A stretch of DNA of 64,000 bases from Thermocrinis jamiesonii (GCF_000702425.1 NZ_JNIE01000002.1:248001-312000), one strand, 5' to 3'. Shown: positions 46,157 to 61,743, numbered from the stretch's first letter. Notes: generated by a model from the letters alone, not told the origin. Numbers and translations: made by a program.

Positions 46157-46267
46157 TTTTCTCACCTCTCAAATTGGATTTTAAAAGTTATATTTTACCA
46201 CAAAAACCTTCTTTGGTAGAGGTTAGGGACGTTAATAAGCTAAGCCAACTCAACGCTTTAATTTAGA

Positions 46268-46930
46268 CTAAAGATTAGTTGCAAGGGTAACAAGCTTTTC
46301 TCTGACAGAGCGGTCAAGAACTAAACCTTCCACTTTGGGAACTTTGATAGGTTTTATACCGGTTAGCTCTTCCACTATAATGGGGTTAGTTCTTTCGGAC
46401 ACATCCCTACCTTCAAAACCGTTCATCACAATACCCAAAACATTTAAGCCTTTGCTTATCGCATAGAAGTAAGTAAGATAAGTGTGATTTATGGTGCCAA
46501 GGCCTGCACGGGAAACTATTATTATGTCAAGCCCCCAATCCTTAGCTAAATCCGCGTAGTTATAATCCCTCTTTATGGGCACAGCTATACCACCAGCACC
46601 TTCCACCACCAAAAAATCATACCTTTCCAAAAGTTTTAAATATTGTTCTTTCAAAGCATCTAAGGAAAAGTCCTTACCCTCCTCCAGTATGCCGGCGTAG
46701 GGGGAAAGGGGCAAGCTGTATCTTATGGGAACCGCTTCCTCCAAATCCTGGCCGGTAATACTGCACAAAAGAGAACCATCTGCAGGCACATCCTTTACAT
46801 CCGTCTCCACAGGCTTAAAATAACCTACCCTAATACCCATTTCTTTTAGCGTAAGCACGATGTTGTAAGATATAAAGGTTTTTCCCACTCCGGTGTCTGT
46901 GGCGGTAATCAGCACGCTCTTCCTTTTCAT
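46268..46930 (-). CDS. bioD: Dethiobiotin synthetase
   Basis: A 220-residue ATP-dependent enzyme forming the ureido ring of dethiobiotin, the step before BioB. The P-loop is TATDTGVGKTFIS at residues 9-21; YFKPVETD holds the substrate Lys, and VVEGAGGIAVPI the second catalytic block. It overlaps sppA by 4 bp, and no other biotin gene is adjacent. bioB lies at 34534-35538, so biotin genes are dispersed. Confidence 0.95.
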   Translation of the reverse strand: MKRKSVLITATDTGVGKTFISYNIVLTLKEMGIRVGYFKPVETDVKDVPADGSLLCSITGQDLEEAVPIRYSLPLSPYAGILEEGKDFSLDALKEQYLKLLERYDFLVVEGAGGIAVPIKRDYNYADLAKDWGLDIIIVSRAGLGTINHTYLTYFYAISKGLNVLGIVMNGFEGRDVSERTNPIIVEELTGIKPIKVPKVEGLVLDRSVREKLVTLATNL

Positions 46931-47769
46931 TGGAGAATGTAGTAGATCATCAGAGGAGACTGAGATTCAAATTCTAAGCTTAGGCGATTTTCAAAGAGTC
47001 TCCTTAAAAGGCTTTTGGACTCTTCTATGTAAAATATCCTTGGCTTTTCAATCTTTGCCAAAGCTTGCGCTTTGTCTATGGCATCTTGCAATCCTCCTAT
47101 TCCATCCACCAGCCTTAGGTTATAAGCATCCTCTCCGTTAAAGACTCTACCGTCTGCAACTTCCCTCAGTTTGGAGGGGTCAATTTCTTTCCTGTACTTT
47201 AGTATAGCCTGTATAAACTGCTCGTAGGCTTTGTTTATAAGTGCCTGAAGGTATGCTATTTCTTCTTCTGTCAGCTCTTTTGTGGGAGATAGGGTATCTT
47301 TGAACTTTCCCGTTTTTATGGATGTGGTTTTTATTCCTAACTTGCTGAGCAAGTCCTTTAAACTGGTGTGCTGAACTATAACGCCTATGCTTCCAGTTAT
47401 GGTGCCGGGGTTAGCATAGATGTAGTCTCCTACCATTGATATGTAAAAGCATCCAGAGGCACACACGTTTCCCATAGAGACCACTACGGGTTTGCCCGTT
47501 TCTTTGAAGCGTTCCAGCGCTCTGTATATTTCTTGGGAAGCGCCCACTGAACCGCCCGGACTTTCTGCTCTGATTACTAAGGCTTTAACACTTTTATCTT
47601 TTCTTAAAGCTTCCAGCTTACGAACTATAGGTTCCGCATTTAAAATTATCCCATCTATCCTTAAGATGGCTATTCTGTCTCCTACGGGTATGCGAGAAAA
47701 TAAGTTTGCTAAAAGGCCAAGCATCAGTAGCATTATAAGAACAATAAAAAACCGCTTAAACCATTTCAT
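46927..47769 (-). CDS. sppA: Signal peptide peptidase SppA (short form)
   Basis: A 280-residue membrane-anchored serine protease. One N-terminal helix (FFIVLIMLLMLGLLANLF) is followed by the ClpP-like fold: RAESPGGSVGASQEIYRAL, VVSMGNVCASGCFYISMVGD (catalytic Ser) and TITGSIGVIVQ. It digests cleaved signal peptides. Short SppA of this type has one protease domain instead of the tandem found in E. coli. It is divergent from uvrC with 22 bp between starts and has no ribosome binding site. Confidence 0.93.
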   Translation of the reverse strand: MKWFKRFFIVLIMLLMLGLLANLFSRIPVGDRIAILRIDGIILNAEPIVRKLEALRKDKSVKALVIRAESPGGSVGASQEIYRALERFKETGKPVVVSMGNVCASGCFYISMVGDYIYANPGTITGSIGVIVQHTSLKDLLSKLGIKTTSIKTGKFKDTLSPTKELTEEEIAYLQALINKAYEQFIQAILKYRKEIDPSKLREVADGRVFNGEDAYNLRLVDGIGGLQDAIDKAQALAKIEKPRIFYIEESKSLLRRLFENRLSLEFESQSPLMIYYILQ

Positions 47770-47791
47770 TTGCGTAATATATTATAAAGCT
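47770..47791. promoter_or_regulatory. Divergent sppA / uvrC start region
   Basis: TATTAT at 47780-47785 is 6 nt before the uvrC ATG, and on the other strand TATATT is 6 nt before the sppA ATG, with TATAAT 11 nt before it. Neither start has a Shine-Dalgarno sequence. -35 boxes would fall in the facing gene and are not distinct. A bidirectional leaderless promoter is plausible. Confidence 0.4.
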
Positions 47792-50835
<3,044 letters not shown>

Positions 50836-50930
50836 TTACCTCCTTATGAGTGAATTTTTCTATAGAATTTAAAACGAAGGTTGGCATACTGTATGATGAA
50901 AATTAGTTTTTGGCTTGGCTTTTTCGCAGA

Positions 50931-50958
50931 TTGGTCTGAGGCTCTGAGGCCTTAAAAT
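50931..50958 (+). promoter_or_regulatory. Promoter of the biotin carboxylase gene with tandem repeat
   Basis: TTGGTC (50931-50936) and TAAAAT (50953-50958) are 16 bp apart, and the -10 ends 7 nt before the ATG, so the mRNA may be leaderless. The 8-bp sequence TCTGAGGC occurs twice in tandem (50935-50942 and 50943-50950), filling the spacer, a possible operator. Confidence 0.5.
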
Positions 50959-50965
50959 ATTTTTT

Positions 50966-52393
50966 ATGTTTAAAAAGATTTTAGTTGCAAACAGAGGGGA
51001 AGTAGCGCTCAGAATAATAAGGGCTTGTGAGGAGCTCGGAATAAAGAGCGTCGCTATCTATTCAGAGGCAGATGCCAGGTCTTTGTATGTAAAGAAAGCA
51101 GACGAAGCATACCTCATACCCGGTGATCCTGTAAAAGCTTACCTGGACTACAAAAGAATAGTGGATCTTGCTAAATCAGTTGGGGCAGACGCCATACATC
51201 CGGGATATGGATTTCTTGCTGAAAACGCAGACTTTGCAAGATACTGCAGGAAAAAGGGAATAACCTTTATAGGTCCTTCACCGGAACACATAGAGCTATT
51301 TGGAGATAAAGTGAAGGCTAAGCAGAAGATGGCTGAACTGGGCATACCCATCATACCAGGTTCTCCAGAACCACTAAGAAACTACGAGGATGCCCTGCAC
51401 TACGCAAGAGAAATAGGATTTCCTGTGATCTTGAAATCCGCCTACGGAGGAGGTGGTAGGGGAATGAGGGTGGTTAGGTCTGCAGAAGAGCTTCCCAGAC
51501 TTTTTGAATCTGGATACAGAGAGGCGGAAACCTTTTTCGGAAAAGGTGATTTATTTGTAGAAAAATACCTGGAAAATCCAAAACATATAGAAGTGCAAAT
51601 ACTGGGAGACAAGTATGGTAACGTGGTGCATTTGGGAGAAAGGGATTGTTCAGTGCAGAGAAAGCACCAAAAGATCATAGAGATTACTCCCTGTCCCGTT
51701 TTGCCAAACCACATAAGGAACAAGATGTTGGGTCTTTCTGTAAGGGCAATGATGCATGTGGGATACGAAAGTGCAGGAACTCTTGAATTTCTTGTTGATC
51801 TAAAGACAGGCGAGTTTTACTTTATAGAGATGAACACAAGACTTCAGGTAGAGCACACCATAACTGAAATGGTTTCTGGAATAGACATAGTGGAGACTAT
51901 GATAAGGATAGCCATGGGTGAGCCCCTTCCCTTCACTCAGAACGAGATAACTTTCAGAGGTTATGCCATTGAGTTTAGGATAAACGCAGAAGACCCAAGA
52001 AAAAATTTCGCTCCTGCTCCAGGAAAGATTACTGCCTATTACTCTCCTGGTGGTCCAGGAGTTAGAATGGATGCGGGCGTTTACAAAGACTACGTAATTC
52101 CTCCTTATTATGATTCTATGATAGCAAAGCTTAGTGTGTGGGCTTTGACTTGGGAGAGGGTGTTGGCAAGGGCTAAAAGGGCTATAGACGAGTTTATTAT
52201 AAGGGGGATTCCAACAAATATCCCCCTTCACAGGGAAATCATCAGGGACCCAGACTTTAGAAGTGGATACTTTGGTATAAAGTTTTTAGAAGAAAAACTA
52301 CCAACTTACGATTTTGAGATAGAAGGTAAGGCCGATCCAGAAAGCATAGCTTTGGCTATATCAACAGCCATAGCTGCCTATTACGGACTATAG
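50966..52393 (+). CDS. Biotin carboxylase subunit (pyruvate carboxylase A / CfiB type)
   Basis: A 475-residue ATP-grasp biotin carboxylase. ILVANRGEVALRIIRAC, HPGYGFLAENADFA, the glycine-rich loop YGGGGRGMRVV, GERDCSVQRKHQKIIE and EMNTRLQVEHTITEMV are complete. It is longer than typical AccC, and its end, AISTAIAAYYGL, resembles the A subunits of two-subunit pyruvate carboxylase and of the 2-oxoglutarate carboxylase of H. thermophilus (CfiB). It differs enough from CfiB as I recall it to be a paralogue, perhaps pyruvate carboxylase. The biotinylated B subunit is not here. Its 3' end overlaps a convergent lipoprotein gene by 13 bp. Confidence 0.85.
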   Translation: MFKKILVANRGEVALRIIRACEELGIKSVAIYSEADARSLYVKKADEAYLIPGDPVKAYLDYKRIVDLAKSVGADAIHPGYGFLAENADFARYCRKKGITFIGPSPEHIELFGDKVKAKQKMAELGIPIIPGSPEPLRNYEDALHYAREIGFPVILKSAYGGGGRGMRVVRSAEELPRLFESGYREAETFFGKGDLFVEKYLENPKHIEVQILGDKYGNVVHLGERDCSVQRKHQKIIEITPCPVLPNHIRNKMLGLSVRAMMHVGYESAGTLEFLVDLKTGEFYFIEMNTRLQVEHTITEMVSGIDIVETMIRIAMGEPLPFTQNEITFRGYAIEFRINAEDPRKNFAPAPGKITAYYSPGGPGVRMDAGVYKDYVIPPYYDSMIAKLSVWALTWERVLARAKRAIDEFIIRGIPTNIPLHREIIRDPDFRSGYFGIKFLEEKLPTYDFEIEGKADPESIALAISTAIAAYYGL

Positions 52394-53151
52394 GATAGGC
52401 TAACGCCGTCACTTTCCTTTCCGTAAATGCTTCTGACTTTTACCTTGTAAGTAACCTTTTTATCTTTTCTCTTTAGCTCAAATATGTGGGTCCTTGTAGT
52501 TCCAATCTCTCTGTCATCTTCAAGCACTACAAATTCTTTAAAGAAATTGTCCGGTTCGTAGGACCATATGAGGTATAGCTTGTCTCCAAAAACTCTATAA
52601 TCCAATCTTTCCACTTCTTTTATAGGTGGATGAGGGAGGGCTTCTACGCAAAACTCGGTAGGTTCTGAATAAGCATTTTGCCTTTTACCCACCACAAGAT
52701 AACATCTTTTGATATAATCTCTGTTGAGCTCAAGCCCATCTACCGCTTTCTTTCCGGTCCATGGGTTTAGTCTTTCTCCCTCTAACTCATAAACTTCGTA
52801 AGTGTCAAAACCTTTTAGGTTTAGCCTTACTCTGTTTTCGTAATAAGTTAAATCTAAGCTAACCCTTTCCTCTGTAAGTCCTCCAACGCACTCCGTCCTT
52901 TCCTTACCTTCTATCCTTTTGACCGCAAAGCAAAAAGGTTGAGCTTGCTCTCTAAGCCAGTAGTTTTCTATTTTAATAAATCCCTCCGGAACAACCTCTC
53001 CCTCTAAGCTTCTAAGAAACACCTTACTGCCTATACGCTTTAGTTCTACCACCGGACTTTCTAAGGGTTTTGTATTTGCCTTTATTCCGCAAGAATAAGT
53101 CAGCACAAAGGCTAAAAAAGAGCTAAGCTTTAGAAAATTAATCGCTTTCAA
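52381..53151 (-). CDS. Predicted lipoprotein with fibronectin-like repeats
   Basis: A 256-residue protein with a lipoprotein signal, FLAFVLTYSC, lipidated Cys near residue 21. The mature part looks beta-rich; the C-terminal half resembles fibronectin type III strands (LYLIWSYEPDNFFKEFVVLEDD, YKVKVRSIYGKES). Several Cys occur in pairs. Family not recognised. It overlaps the DUF3501 gene by 14 bp on the same strand. Confidence 0.7.
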   Translation of the reverse strand: MKAINFLKLSSFLAFVLTYSCGIKANTKPLESPVVELKRIGSKVFLRSLEGEVVPEGFIKIENYWLREQAQPFCFAVKRIEGKERTECVGGLTEERVSLDLTYYENRVRLNLKGFDTYEVYELEGERLNPWTGKKAVDGLELNRDYIKRCYLVVGKRQNAYSEPTEFCVEALPHPPIKEVERLDYRVFGDKLYLIWSYEPDNFFKEFVVLEDDREIGTTRTHIFELKRKDKKVTYKVKVRSIYGKESDGVSLSYSP

Positions 53152-53725
53152 GGTCTTTTATAAGCTCTTTTTTTACTTCCTCTGGCACATCCACAATAGC
53201 TTTATAGTTGGGATGGTTTATTTCTATCTTTACAGGTGAATTAATAAAGGCCTCCACCTGCTCTGGAGTAAGCGGTAATTTTAGAAAATGCACCACTGCT
53301 GCTTTGCCATACTGATAATCTTTTTGACTTCTTTCGTCAGCGATGGCTCTTACGCTGTATTTGTTGCCTATATGGAACCACAGGTGGTCGTGAATACCCA
53401 CAAGTTGGGGTAATAATCTCTTCCTCTCCTGCTCATCGGGGATTTCTATAAACATAGTTATGGAAAGCTCGTTTTTGTCCGGTATTAGTTCGTTGTAAAT
53501 GTCTATCTCTTGGTTTATTTCTTCTTCCTTTACCATTCTTTCAGCCCTTATCATCTCCTGAATTTGAAACCATACGGTTTCTCTGTTTTCAAAAACTAAA
53601 TGAACTAAATCTCCAACAAAAACCCTCCTGTTTTTCTTAAGCTCTATTATTTCTTTCCGTTTTTGTTCCCGGACTTTCTCGTATTCGTAAATGTTTAGAA
53701 TTTCGCTTCTTTCTATCTTTTTCAT
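53138..53725 (-). CDS. DUF3501 family protein
   Basis: A 195-residue protein matching DUF3501: the N-terminus IERSEILNIYEYEKVREQKR, VGDLVHLVFENRETVWFQIQEMIRAER in the centre and HDHLWFHIGNKYSVRAIADE later. The function is unknown, but the family is regularly encoded beside rubrerythrin, which is also the case here (60 bp upstream), suggesting a role in oxidative-stress or iron chemistry. The Fe-S oxidoreductase commonly third in such clusters is absent; a lipoprotein gene follows instead. Confidence 0.82.
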   Translation of the reverse strand: MKKIERSEILNIYEYEKVREQKRKEIIELKKNRRVFVGDLVHLVFENRETVWFQIQEMIRAERMVKEEEINQEIDIYNELIPDKNELSITMFIEIPDEQERKRLLPQLVGIHDHLWFHIGNKYSVRAIADERSQKDYQYGKAAVVHFLKLPLTPEQVEAFINSPVKIEINHPNYKAIVDVPEEVKKELIKDLESD

Positions 53726-53756
53726 GTTCCGCTCCTTATTTTTTTTTTATTTTCCA

Positions 53757-53773
53757 CCCCGCGGTTAGCGGGG
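53757..53773. other. GC-rich hairpin between rubrerythrin and DUF3501 genes
   Basis: CCCCGC, five-base loop, GCGGGG: a perfect 6-bp stem standing out in AT-rich DNA. In the direction of transcription (minus) it is followed by an A-rich tract, not a U tract, so it is not a standard terminator. It may stabilise the rubrerythrin mRNA or partly block read-through. Confidence 0.5.
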
Positions 53774-53785
53774 CGCGGAAGGTTT

Positions 53786-54217
53786 TCAGGCTTTTAGGCT
53801 TTCTAAAGCCTTTTGGAACCTTCCTGCGTGGGACTTCTCAGCCCTTGCAAGGGTCTCAAACCACTCAGCTATGTCGTCAAAGCCTTCTTCCCTTGCTATC
53901 CTTGCAAATCCCGGATACATCTCAGTGTACTCGTAGGTTTCTCCTGCTATGGCAGCTTCCAAGTTCTTTTCCATGGTTCCTATGGGCTTTCCTGTGGCTG
54001 GGTCTCCACCGCCGTACTTTTCCAAGAACTCCAAGTGTCCAAAGGCGTGTCCGGTTTCACCTTCTGCGGTTTCTCTGAACACGTTGGCTATGTCTGGGTA
54101 CCCTTCTATGTCTGCCTTTCTGGCAAAGTAAAGGTACCTTCTGTTGGCTTGAGACTCGCCTGCAAAGGCTTCCTTGAGGCATTCCAAAGTTTTGGTGCCT
54201 ACCAAGCTCTTGCTCAT
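53786..54217 (-). CDS. rbr: Rubrerythrin (no rubredoxin domain)
   Basis: A 143-residue ferritin-like diiron protein. Metal ligands are visible in [42 protein letters not shown] and [13 protein letters not shown]. It lacks the C-terminal rubredoxin (CxxC pairs) of classical rubrerythrin, so it belongs to the erythrin/sulerythrin class. It reduces peroxide and protects against oxygen. The promoter is consensus-like (see 54254-54282) and the ribosome binding site AAGGAGGT is strong, indicating high expression. Confidence 0.93.
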   Translation of the reverse strand: MSKSLVGTKTLECLKEAFAGESQANRRYLYFARKADIEGYPDIANVFRETAEGETGHAFGHLEFLEKYGGGDPATGKPIGTMEKNLEAAIAGETYEYTEMYPGFARIAREEGFDDIAEWFETLARAEKSHAGRFQKALESLKA

Positions 54218-54253
54218 GGCTCTTACCTCCTTATAAGGTTTTAGTTAATAGAT

Positions 54254-54282
54254 ATTATATGCAAATTTTTCTCATTTGTCAA
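54254..54282 (-). promoter_or_regulatory. Consensus housekeeping promoter of rubrerythrin
   Basis: On the minus strand TTGACA (54282-54277) and TATAAT (54259-54254) are both perfect, spaced by 17 bp. This is the best sigma-70-type promoter in the window. The rubrerythrin start is about 37 bp downstream, after AAGGAGGT. Confidence 0.85.
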
Positions 54283-54288
54283 GGGGGT

Positions 54289-54316
54289 TTGGGAACGTCC
54301 CGATGGTTGCTATAAT
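54289..54316 (+). promoter_or_regulatory. Promoter of queA
   Basis: TTGGGA (54289-54294), 16-bp spacer and TATAAT (54311-54316), followed by AAAGGAGT and the ATG at 54340. It is divergent from, and only a few bases away from, the rubrerythrin promoter. Confidence 0.6.
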
Positions 54317-54339
54317 ATCTTTAAACCTCAGAAAGGAGT

Positions 54340-55337
54340 ATGTGCGCAGAAGAGCAAGGTCTAACTTTGAACGAGTTTGACTACCATCTTCCAAAAGAGC
54401 TCATAGCTCAGTATCCAACTATTCCAAGACACAACGCAAGGCTTATGGTGTTGAACAGGAAGGATAGGTCCATAAGGCACGATGTATTTTGGAACCTACC
54501 GGATTACTTAAAAAAAGGTGACCTTTTGGTTTTTAACAACTCAAAGGTTTTGCCTGCAAGGCTCTATGGAAGGAAACCAACAGGCGGTAAAGTGGAGATC
54601 CTTCTTACGGACTACATAGAAAAGCACGTATGGTATGCCTTGGTGGGAGGGAAAAACATAAAGAGCGGTTTAAAAATATTCATCGGAGAAGACTTGCAAG
54701 TGGAGATCTTAGAGCACATAGAAGGTGGAAAGTTTAAAGTTTATCTCCATTCTCAGGATCCTCTAAAAGCTTTGGACAAATGGGGAAAAATCCCAATACC
54801 ACCATACTTAGAAAGAGAGGAAGAAGAGATAGATAGGGTTTATTACCAAACAGTGTTTGCAAAGGAGGAAGGCTCTGTAGCTTCCCCTACAGCATCCTTA
54901 CACTTTTCGGAGGAACTTTTGGAAAAACTTCAGAATAGGGGCATAAACATAGCCTTTATAACTCTTCATGTATCTTACGGCACCTTTAAGCCTGTAAAAA
55001 CCCAAAGGATAGAAGAGCATAAGGTAGATCCAGAGTATATAAAGGTTCCCGAGGAAACGGTAAAGCTCATAAAGGAAACCAAAGAACGGGGTAATAGGGT
55101 CGTTGCGGTAGGCACCACTGTGGTAAGAGCTTTGGAGACAAAACCCTTTGAACCTTACGAAGGTTGGACCGAGCTTTACATATACCCAGGGTATGAGTTT
55201 AAGGTGGTGGATGCCCTGATCACAAACTTTCACCTTCCAAAATCTTCCCTTTTGTTTTTGGTATGCGCCTTTGGTGGAAAGGACTTTATAATGGAGGCTT
55301 ACCAAATAGCAGTAAGGGAAAGATACAGGTTTTACAG

Positions 55338-55365
<28 letters not shown>
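54340..55365 (+). CDS. queA: tRNA preQ1(34) S-adenosylmethionine ribosyltransferase-isomerase
   Basis: A 341-residue enzyme that uses the ribosyl part of SAM to make epoxyqueuosine in tRNA. Family blocks: FDYHLPKELIAQYP near the N-terminus, GDLLVFNNSKVLPARLYG, YLEREEEEIDRVYYQTVFA, ASPTASLHFSEELLE, and FITLHVSYGTFKPV. The C-terminal ITNFHLPKSSLLFLVCAF is also diagnostic. Its last 28 bp overlap the end of a convergent membrane glycosyltransferase gene. Confidence 0.96.
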
Positions 55366-58835
<3,470 letters not shown>

Positions 58836-58846
<11 letters not shown>

Positions 58847-59870
58847 AGCGATGATTCTTATGATCCTTGGGGCTTTGTCCGCTCTCTTTATAATTCTCAT
58901 ACACGACAAAATTATCTTAGATCCGGGGTCCTTTTCTTATCTTATTGCCATAACCCGCATCCCTGCTTTCTTTCTGTTTGCAAGTACTGTGCTTGCCCCG
59001 CTTCTTGTAGGTCCTCACCTTATTAAAAGGACATTTTACTATACCGCCCTCTTTGTTGTCCCTTCTTTGATCCCACAAGCTTTTCACATACTTTCCTTTG
59101 TGTTCTTCCCTGACTTTATAACACCAAATCATAGAGATAAGGTCTTTTGGCTACACATAATCTTTGTAGCATACACACTGCTTGGCATAACTTTTGGAAT
59201 ATTCCACAAAAGAGGCACCGCTCCATACCCTAAGTTTTTTGCTTTGCTTCTTTCTTCTCTTGCGGTTTCCTTTTTTATAGTGCTTTACTACCCGTTGCTT
59301 CCAAAGACTTACATAAAAGGTGTAGGATCAACTATTTTTTCCGATGTGCTTTGGGCTGGTCTTTCTCTTTGGAACTTTTGGCTTCTTTACCTTATATTAA
59401 AGAAAAAGGTTTATGGAGAGAAGGTAAGCAAATACGTAAGCTTAGGGATGTTCTTTTATGGCATTGGCAGTGTCCTTCCCATCTTTTACACACACTTCAG
59501 GGACATAATTTTGGTAGCTGTTTCCTTTTACAGGGTTTTGGCTTATGCACTGTTTGCCTATGGTGTTATCAAGGTAGAAATTGTGGATGTAAGCAAAGAT
59601 ATATTAAGGCGATCAAGGCTTTTTTTGATCTCTTTGGCAAAAGCTGTGCCCAGATGGGAGAGTGATGTACTAAAGGTTGCGCTGGGCAATTCCTTTGAAG
59701 AGGGTTACATAAAAAGCTTGTGCATATACGACCTAAAAACTAAGGAGCTGAGGGCATACTTTTATGGGCTAAAGGAAAGGGAGGAGGACCTAAAACCGCC
59801 TGAGGACTGGGATAAGCTTTCAGAAAAAAAAAATGGGCTTTACCAAGGATGGACGGCGCTTTCGTGTTGA
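58836..59870 (+). CDS. Membrane sensor half, probably fused to GGDEF-EAL by frameshift
   Basis: A 344-residue frame with about eight membrane helices (residues ~5-245), then a cytoplasmic linker beginning RRSRLFLISLAKAVPRWE and a partial GAF-like domain (IKSLCIYDLKTKELRAYFYG). It runs through an A10 tract and stops 12 codons later. The next frame (+1 relative) continues the domain directly and carries GGDEF and EAL. The natural protein is probably one polypeptide of ~970 residues; slippage, frameshifting or a homopolymer sequencing error would join the halves. As a free protein this half would be an orphan sensor. Confidence 0.7.
59824..59833 (+). other. A10 slippage site between sensor and GGDEF-EAL frames
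   Basis: Ten consecutive A residues read GAA AAA AAA AAT in the upstream frame. Losing one A or gaining two joins the upstream frame to the downstream one. The downstream ATG lies at the end of the tract and has no ribosome binding site. Such tracts are known to cause polymerase slippage. Confidence 0.7.
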
Positions 59871-61743
59871 AGAGGGTTATCTATTGCTCAGCAGGGTTCA
59901 TACGGACATAGACAATCCCCTAATAATTACCCACATAATGAACATAGAAAGCCATCTCTTTTCCTATTTCCTACAGCACAAAAACTATGAGGAGCTACTC
60001 AAAGAGAAATTAAGGGAAATTGAGATACTACAGGCTATGCTTGAAACTTCCGAATATGTAGTTCAAGCATACAATAACATAGAGACCTTTTCAAAGCAAG
60101 TGCTGGATAGGTTGGACCAAGTCCTCCGTATGGACGGTAGCTTATTTTACATGCTTGATAAAAACGCAGAAAAGGTGGAAAAACTCGTCATCTCCTCTAT
60201 GTTTTTAAAGAACTTTAGGGAGGAAGACCCTAAATTGCTCCTTGCTGAGGTTCGAGCTAACCCAAACATTTTTGATACAAAAAATAACCTTTGTTTTGCC
60301 AAGTTTGAGTATGGTCAGTATCAAGTTGGAGTTGTGGGCGTTAGGCTAAAGGAACCCTTTGATAAGGGAGACCTTGCTTTCTTCAAAACTATTTCCAACC
60401 AACTGTTCCACGTAATAAGATTGATGAAGATTATAGAGGATTTACAAAATGCCCAATTTAGCATTAAGTTTCTCTCCGAGTATGACCCACTTACTATGCT
60501 GTATAACAGAAGAACCTTTGAAAGGTATCTTAAAGATAACATCCAAATAGTCTCGAGGACTGGTTCCTTGCTTTCCATGGTGCTCATAGACATTGACAAT
60601 TTCAAGCTTATAAACGACGTTTATGGACACCAAACTGCAGACATGGTCTTAAAGGAGCTAAGCGAAAGATTGAAAAGGAGCGTCAGGAAGATGGATATAC
60701 CCGCAAGGTTTGGGGGAGATGAGTTTGCAGTGCTTTTGCCATACATTTCAAAGGATACCGCCCATGCTATAGCACAAAGACTTATAAGCAAACTCTCCTC
60801 CGAGCCCCTGAAGATAGAAGACAGAAACATTTCTTTAAGCGTAAGTGCGGTTGTAGTATCTTACCCCCAAGACGGAACCAGCGCAGAGGAGCTTATAACC
60901 TATGCGGAGTACTTAATGAGGGAAGTAAAAAGGAAAGGAAAAGGTATAATTCTAAGCTCAGGTGATATTCCTCACAAGTTCTCTGTGGTAAAGGAGCTCG
61001 AAAGGTCCCTTGTGGAAAGTATAGAAAAGTCCTCTGTCATACCCTACTATCACGAGATCATAGACCTCAGAAGGATGTCTGTCTTTGGTTTTGAGGTGCT
61101 TATGAGGATAAAGTTTAACGGTAGGATTTTGAGTACGGGAGAATTTGTGGATGTGGCAGAAAGGCTCGGTGTCATGCCAAAGCTTGACCTTTTGCTTATG
61201 GAAAAGGTTTTTGAAAGTTATAAATTTTTTGGAAACCAGTATAACATTTTCATATTTATTAACATGGTGCCAGACAACGCCACAGTGGAGTTTGCGGAGA
61301 AGGTCAGAGCCCTTGCGGATAAGTATTCTGTTCCCATCAGCAATATTGTATTTGAGATTACAGAAAGAAAAGCCATTGAAGATATTATGCAAGTTGCCGA
61401 CTTTGTTAGGGAATTAAAAAAGGAGGGTTTTCGTTTTGCCATAGACGACTTTGGCTCTGGTTATTCCTCCTTTTATTACCTGAAATACCTGCCCACAGAC
61501 TTTTTGAAAATTGAAGGTGAGTTCATAAGACATCTTACCCACTCACGCACAGACAGAATCTTCATCAAAGGCATTGTGAATGTGGCAAAGGAAATGGGGA
61601 TCAAAGTCGTTGCGGAATTTGTAGAAAACGATGAGGTCTTGGAGGTAGTTAAGGAGTTGGACATAGACTACGCACAGGGTTATTACTTTGGAAAGCCAGA
61701 ACCTTTGGAAGAAAAGCTCAAGAAACTTTCTTCCAAAGAATAA
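59833..61743 (+). CDS. Diguanylate cyclase/phosphodiesterase (GGDEF-EAL)
   Basis: A 636-residue frame. It begins inside a GAF-like region with a coiled linker, followed by a second GAF-like segment (~residues 80-200), then a GGDEF domain with intact RFGGDEFAVLLP (~residue 294) and the RxxD inhibitory site RKMD five residues before. The EAL domain has EVLMR in place of EALLR, FEITER, IDDFGSGYSSF, and YAQGYYFGKP, so most catalytic residues are kept. It makes or degrades cyclic di-GMP. Probably the C-terminal part of a longer protein starting at 58836. Overlaps a convergent gene by 26 bp. Confidence 0.86.
   Translation: MGFTKDGRRFRVEEGYLLLSRVHTDIDNPLIITHIMNIESHLFSYFLQHKNYEELLKEKLREIEILQAMLETSEYVVQAYNNIETFSKQVLDRLDQVLRMDGSLFYMLDKNAEKVEKLVISSMFLKNFREEDPKLLLAEVRANPNIFDTKNNLCFAKFEYGQYQVGVVGVRLKEPFDKGDLAFFKTISNQLFHVIRLMKIIEDLQNAQFSIKFLSEYDPLTMLYNRRTFERYLKDNIQIVSRTGSLLSMVLIDIDNFKLINDVYGHQTADMVLKELSERLKRSVRKMDIPARFGGDEFAVLLPYISKDTAHAIAQRLISKLSSEPLKIEDRNISLSVSAVVVSYPQDGTSAEELITYAEYLMREVKRKGKGIILSSGDIPHKFSVVKELERSLVESIEKSSVIPYYHEIIDLRRMSVFGFEVLMRIKFNGRILSTGEFVDVAERLGVMPKLDLLLMEKVFESYKFFGNQYNIFIFINMVPDNATVEFAEKVRALADKYSVPISNIVFEITERKAIEDIMQVADFVRELKKEGFRFAIDDFGSGYSSFYYLKYLPTDFLKIEGEFIRHLTHSRTDRIFIKGIVNVAKEMGIKVVAEFVENDEVLEVVKELDIDYAQGYYFGKPEPLEEKLKKLSSKE

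Noticed and set aside
47492-47791. Upstream 100-codon extension of uvrC
   Set aside because: It lies antisense to the conserved sppA N-terminal half, and UvrC homology begins at the ATG at 47792.
53757-53773. Intrinsic terminator after rubrerythrin
   Set aside because: The hairpin is followed by A residues, not U, in the direction of transcription, and the downstream DUF3501 gene is functionally linked.
53813-54244. 143-codon plus-strand frame opposite rubrerythrin
   Set aside because: Shadow of the rubrerythrin gene, whose diiron motifs and promoter are clear.
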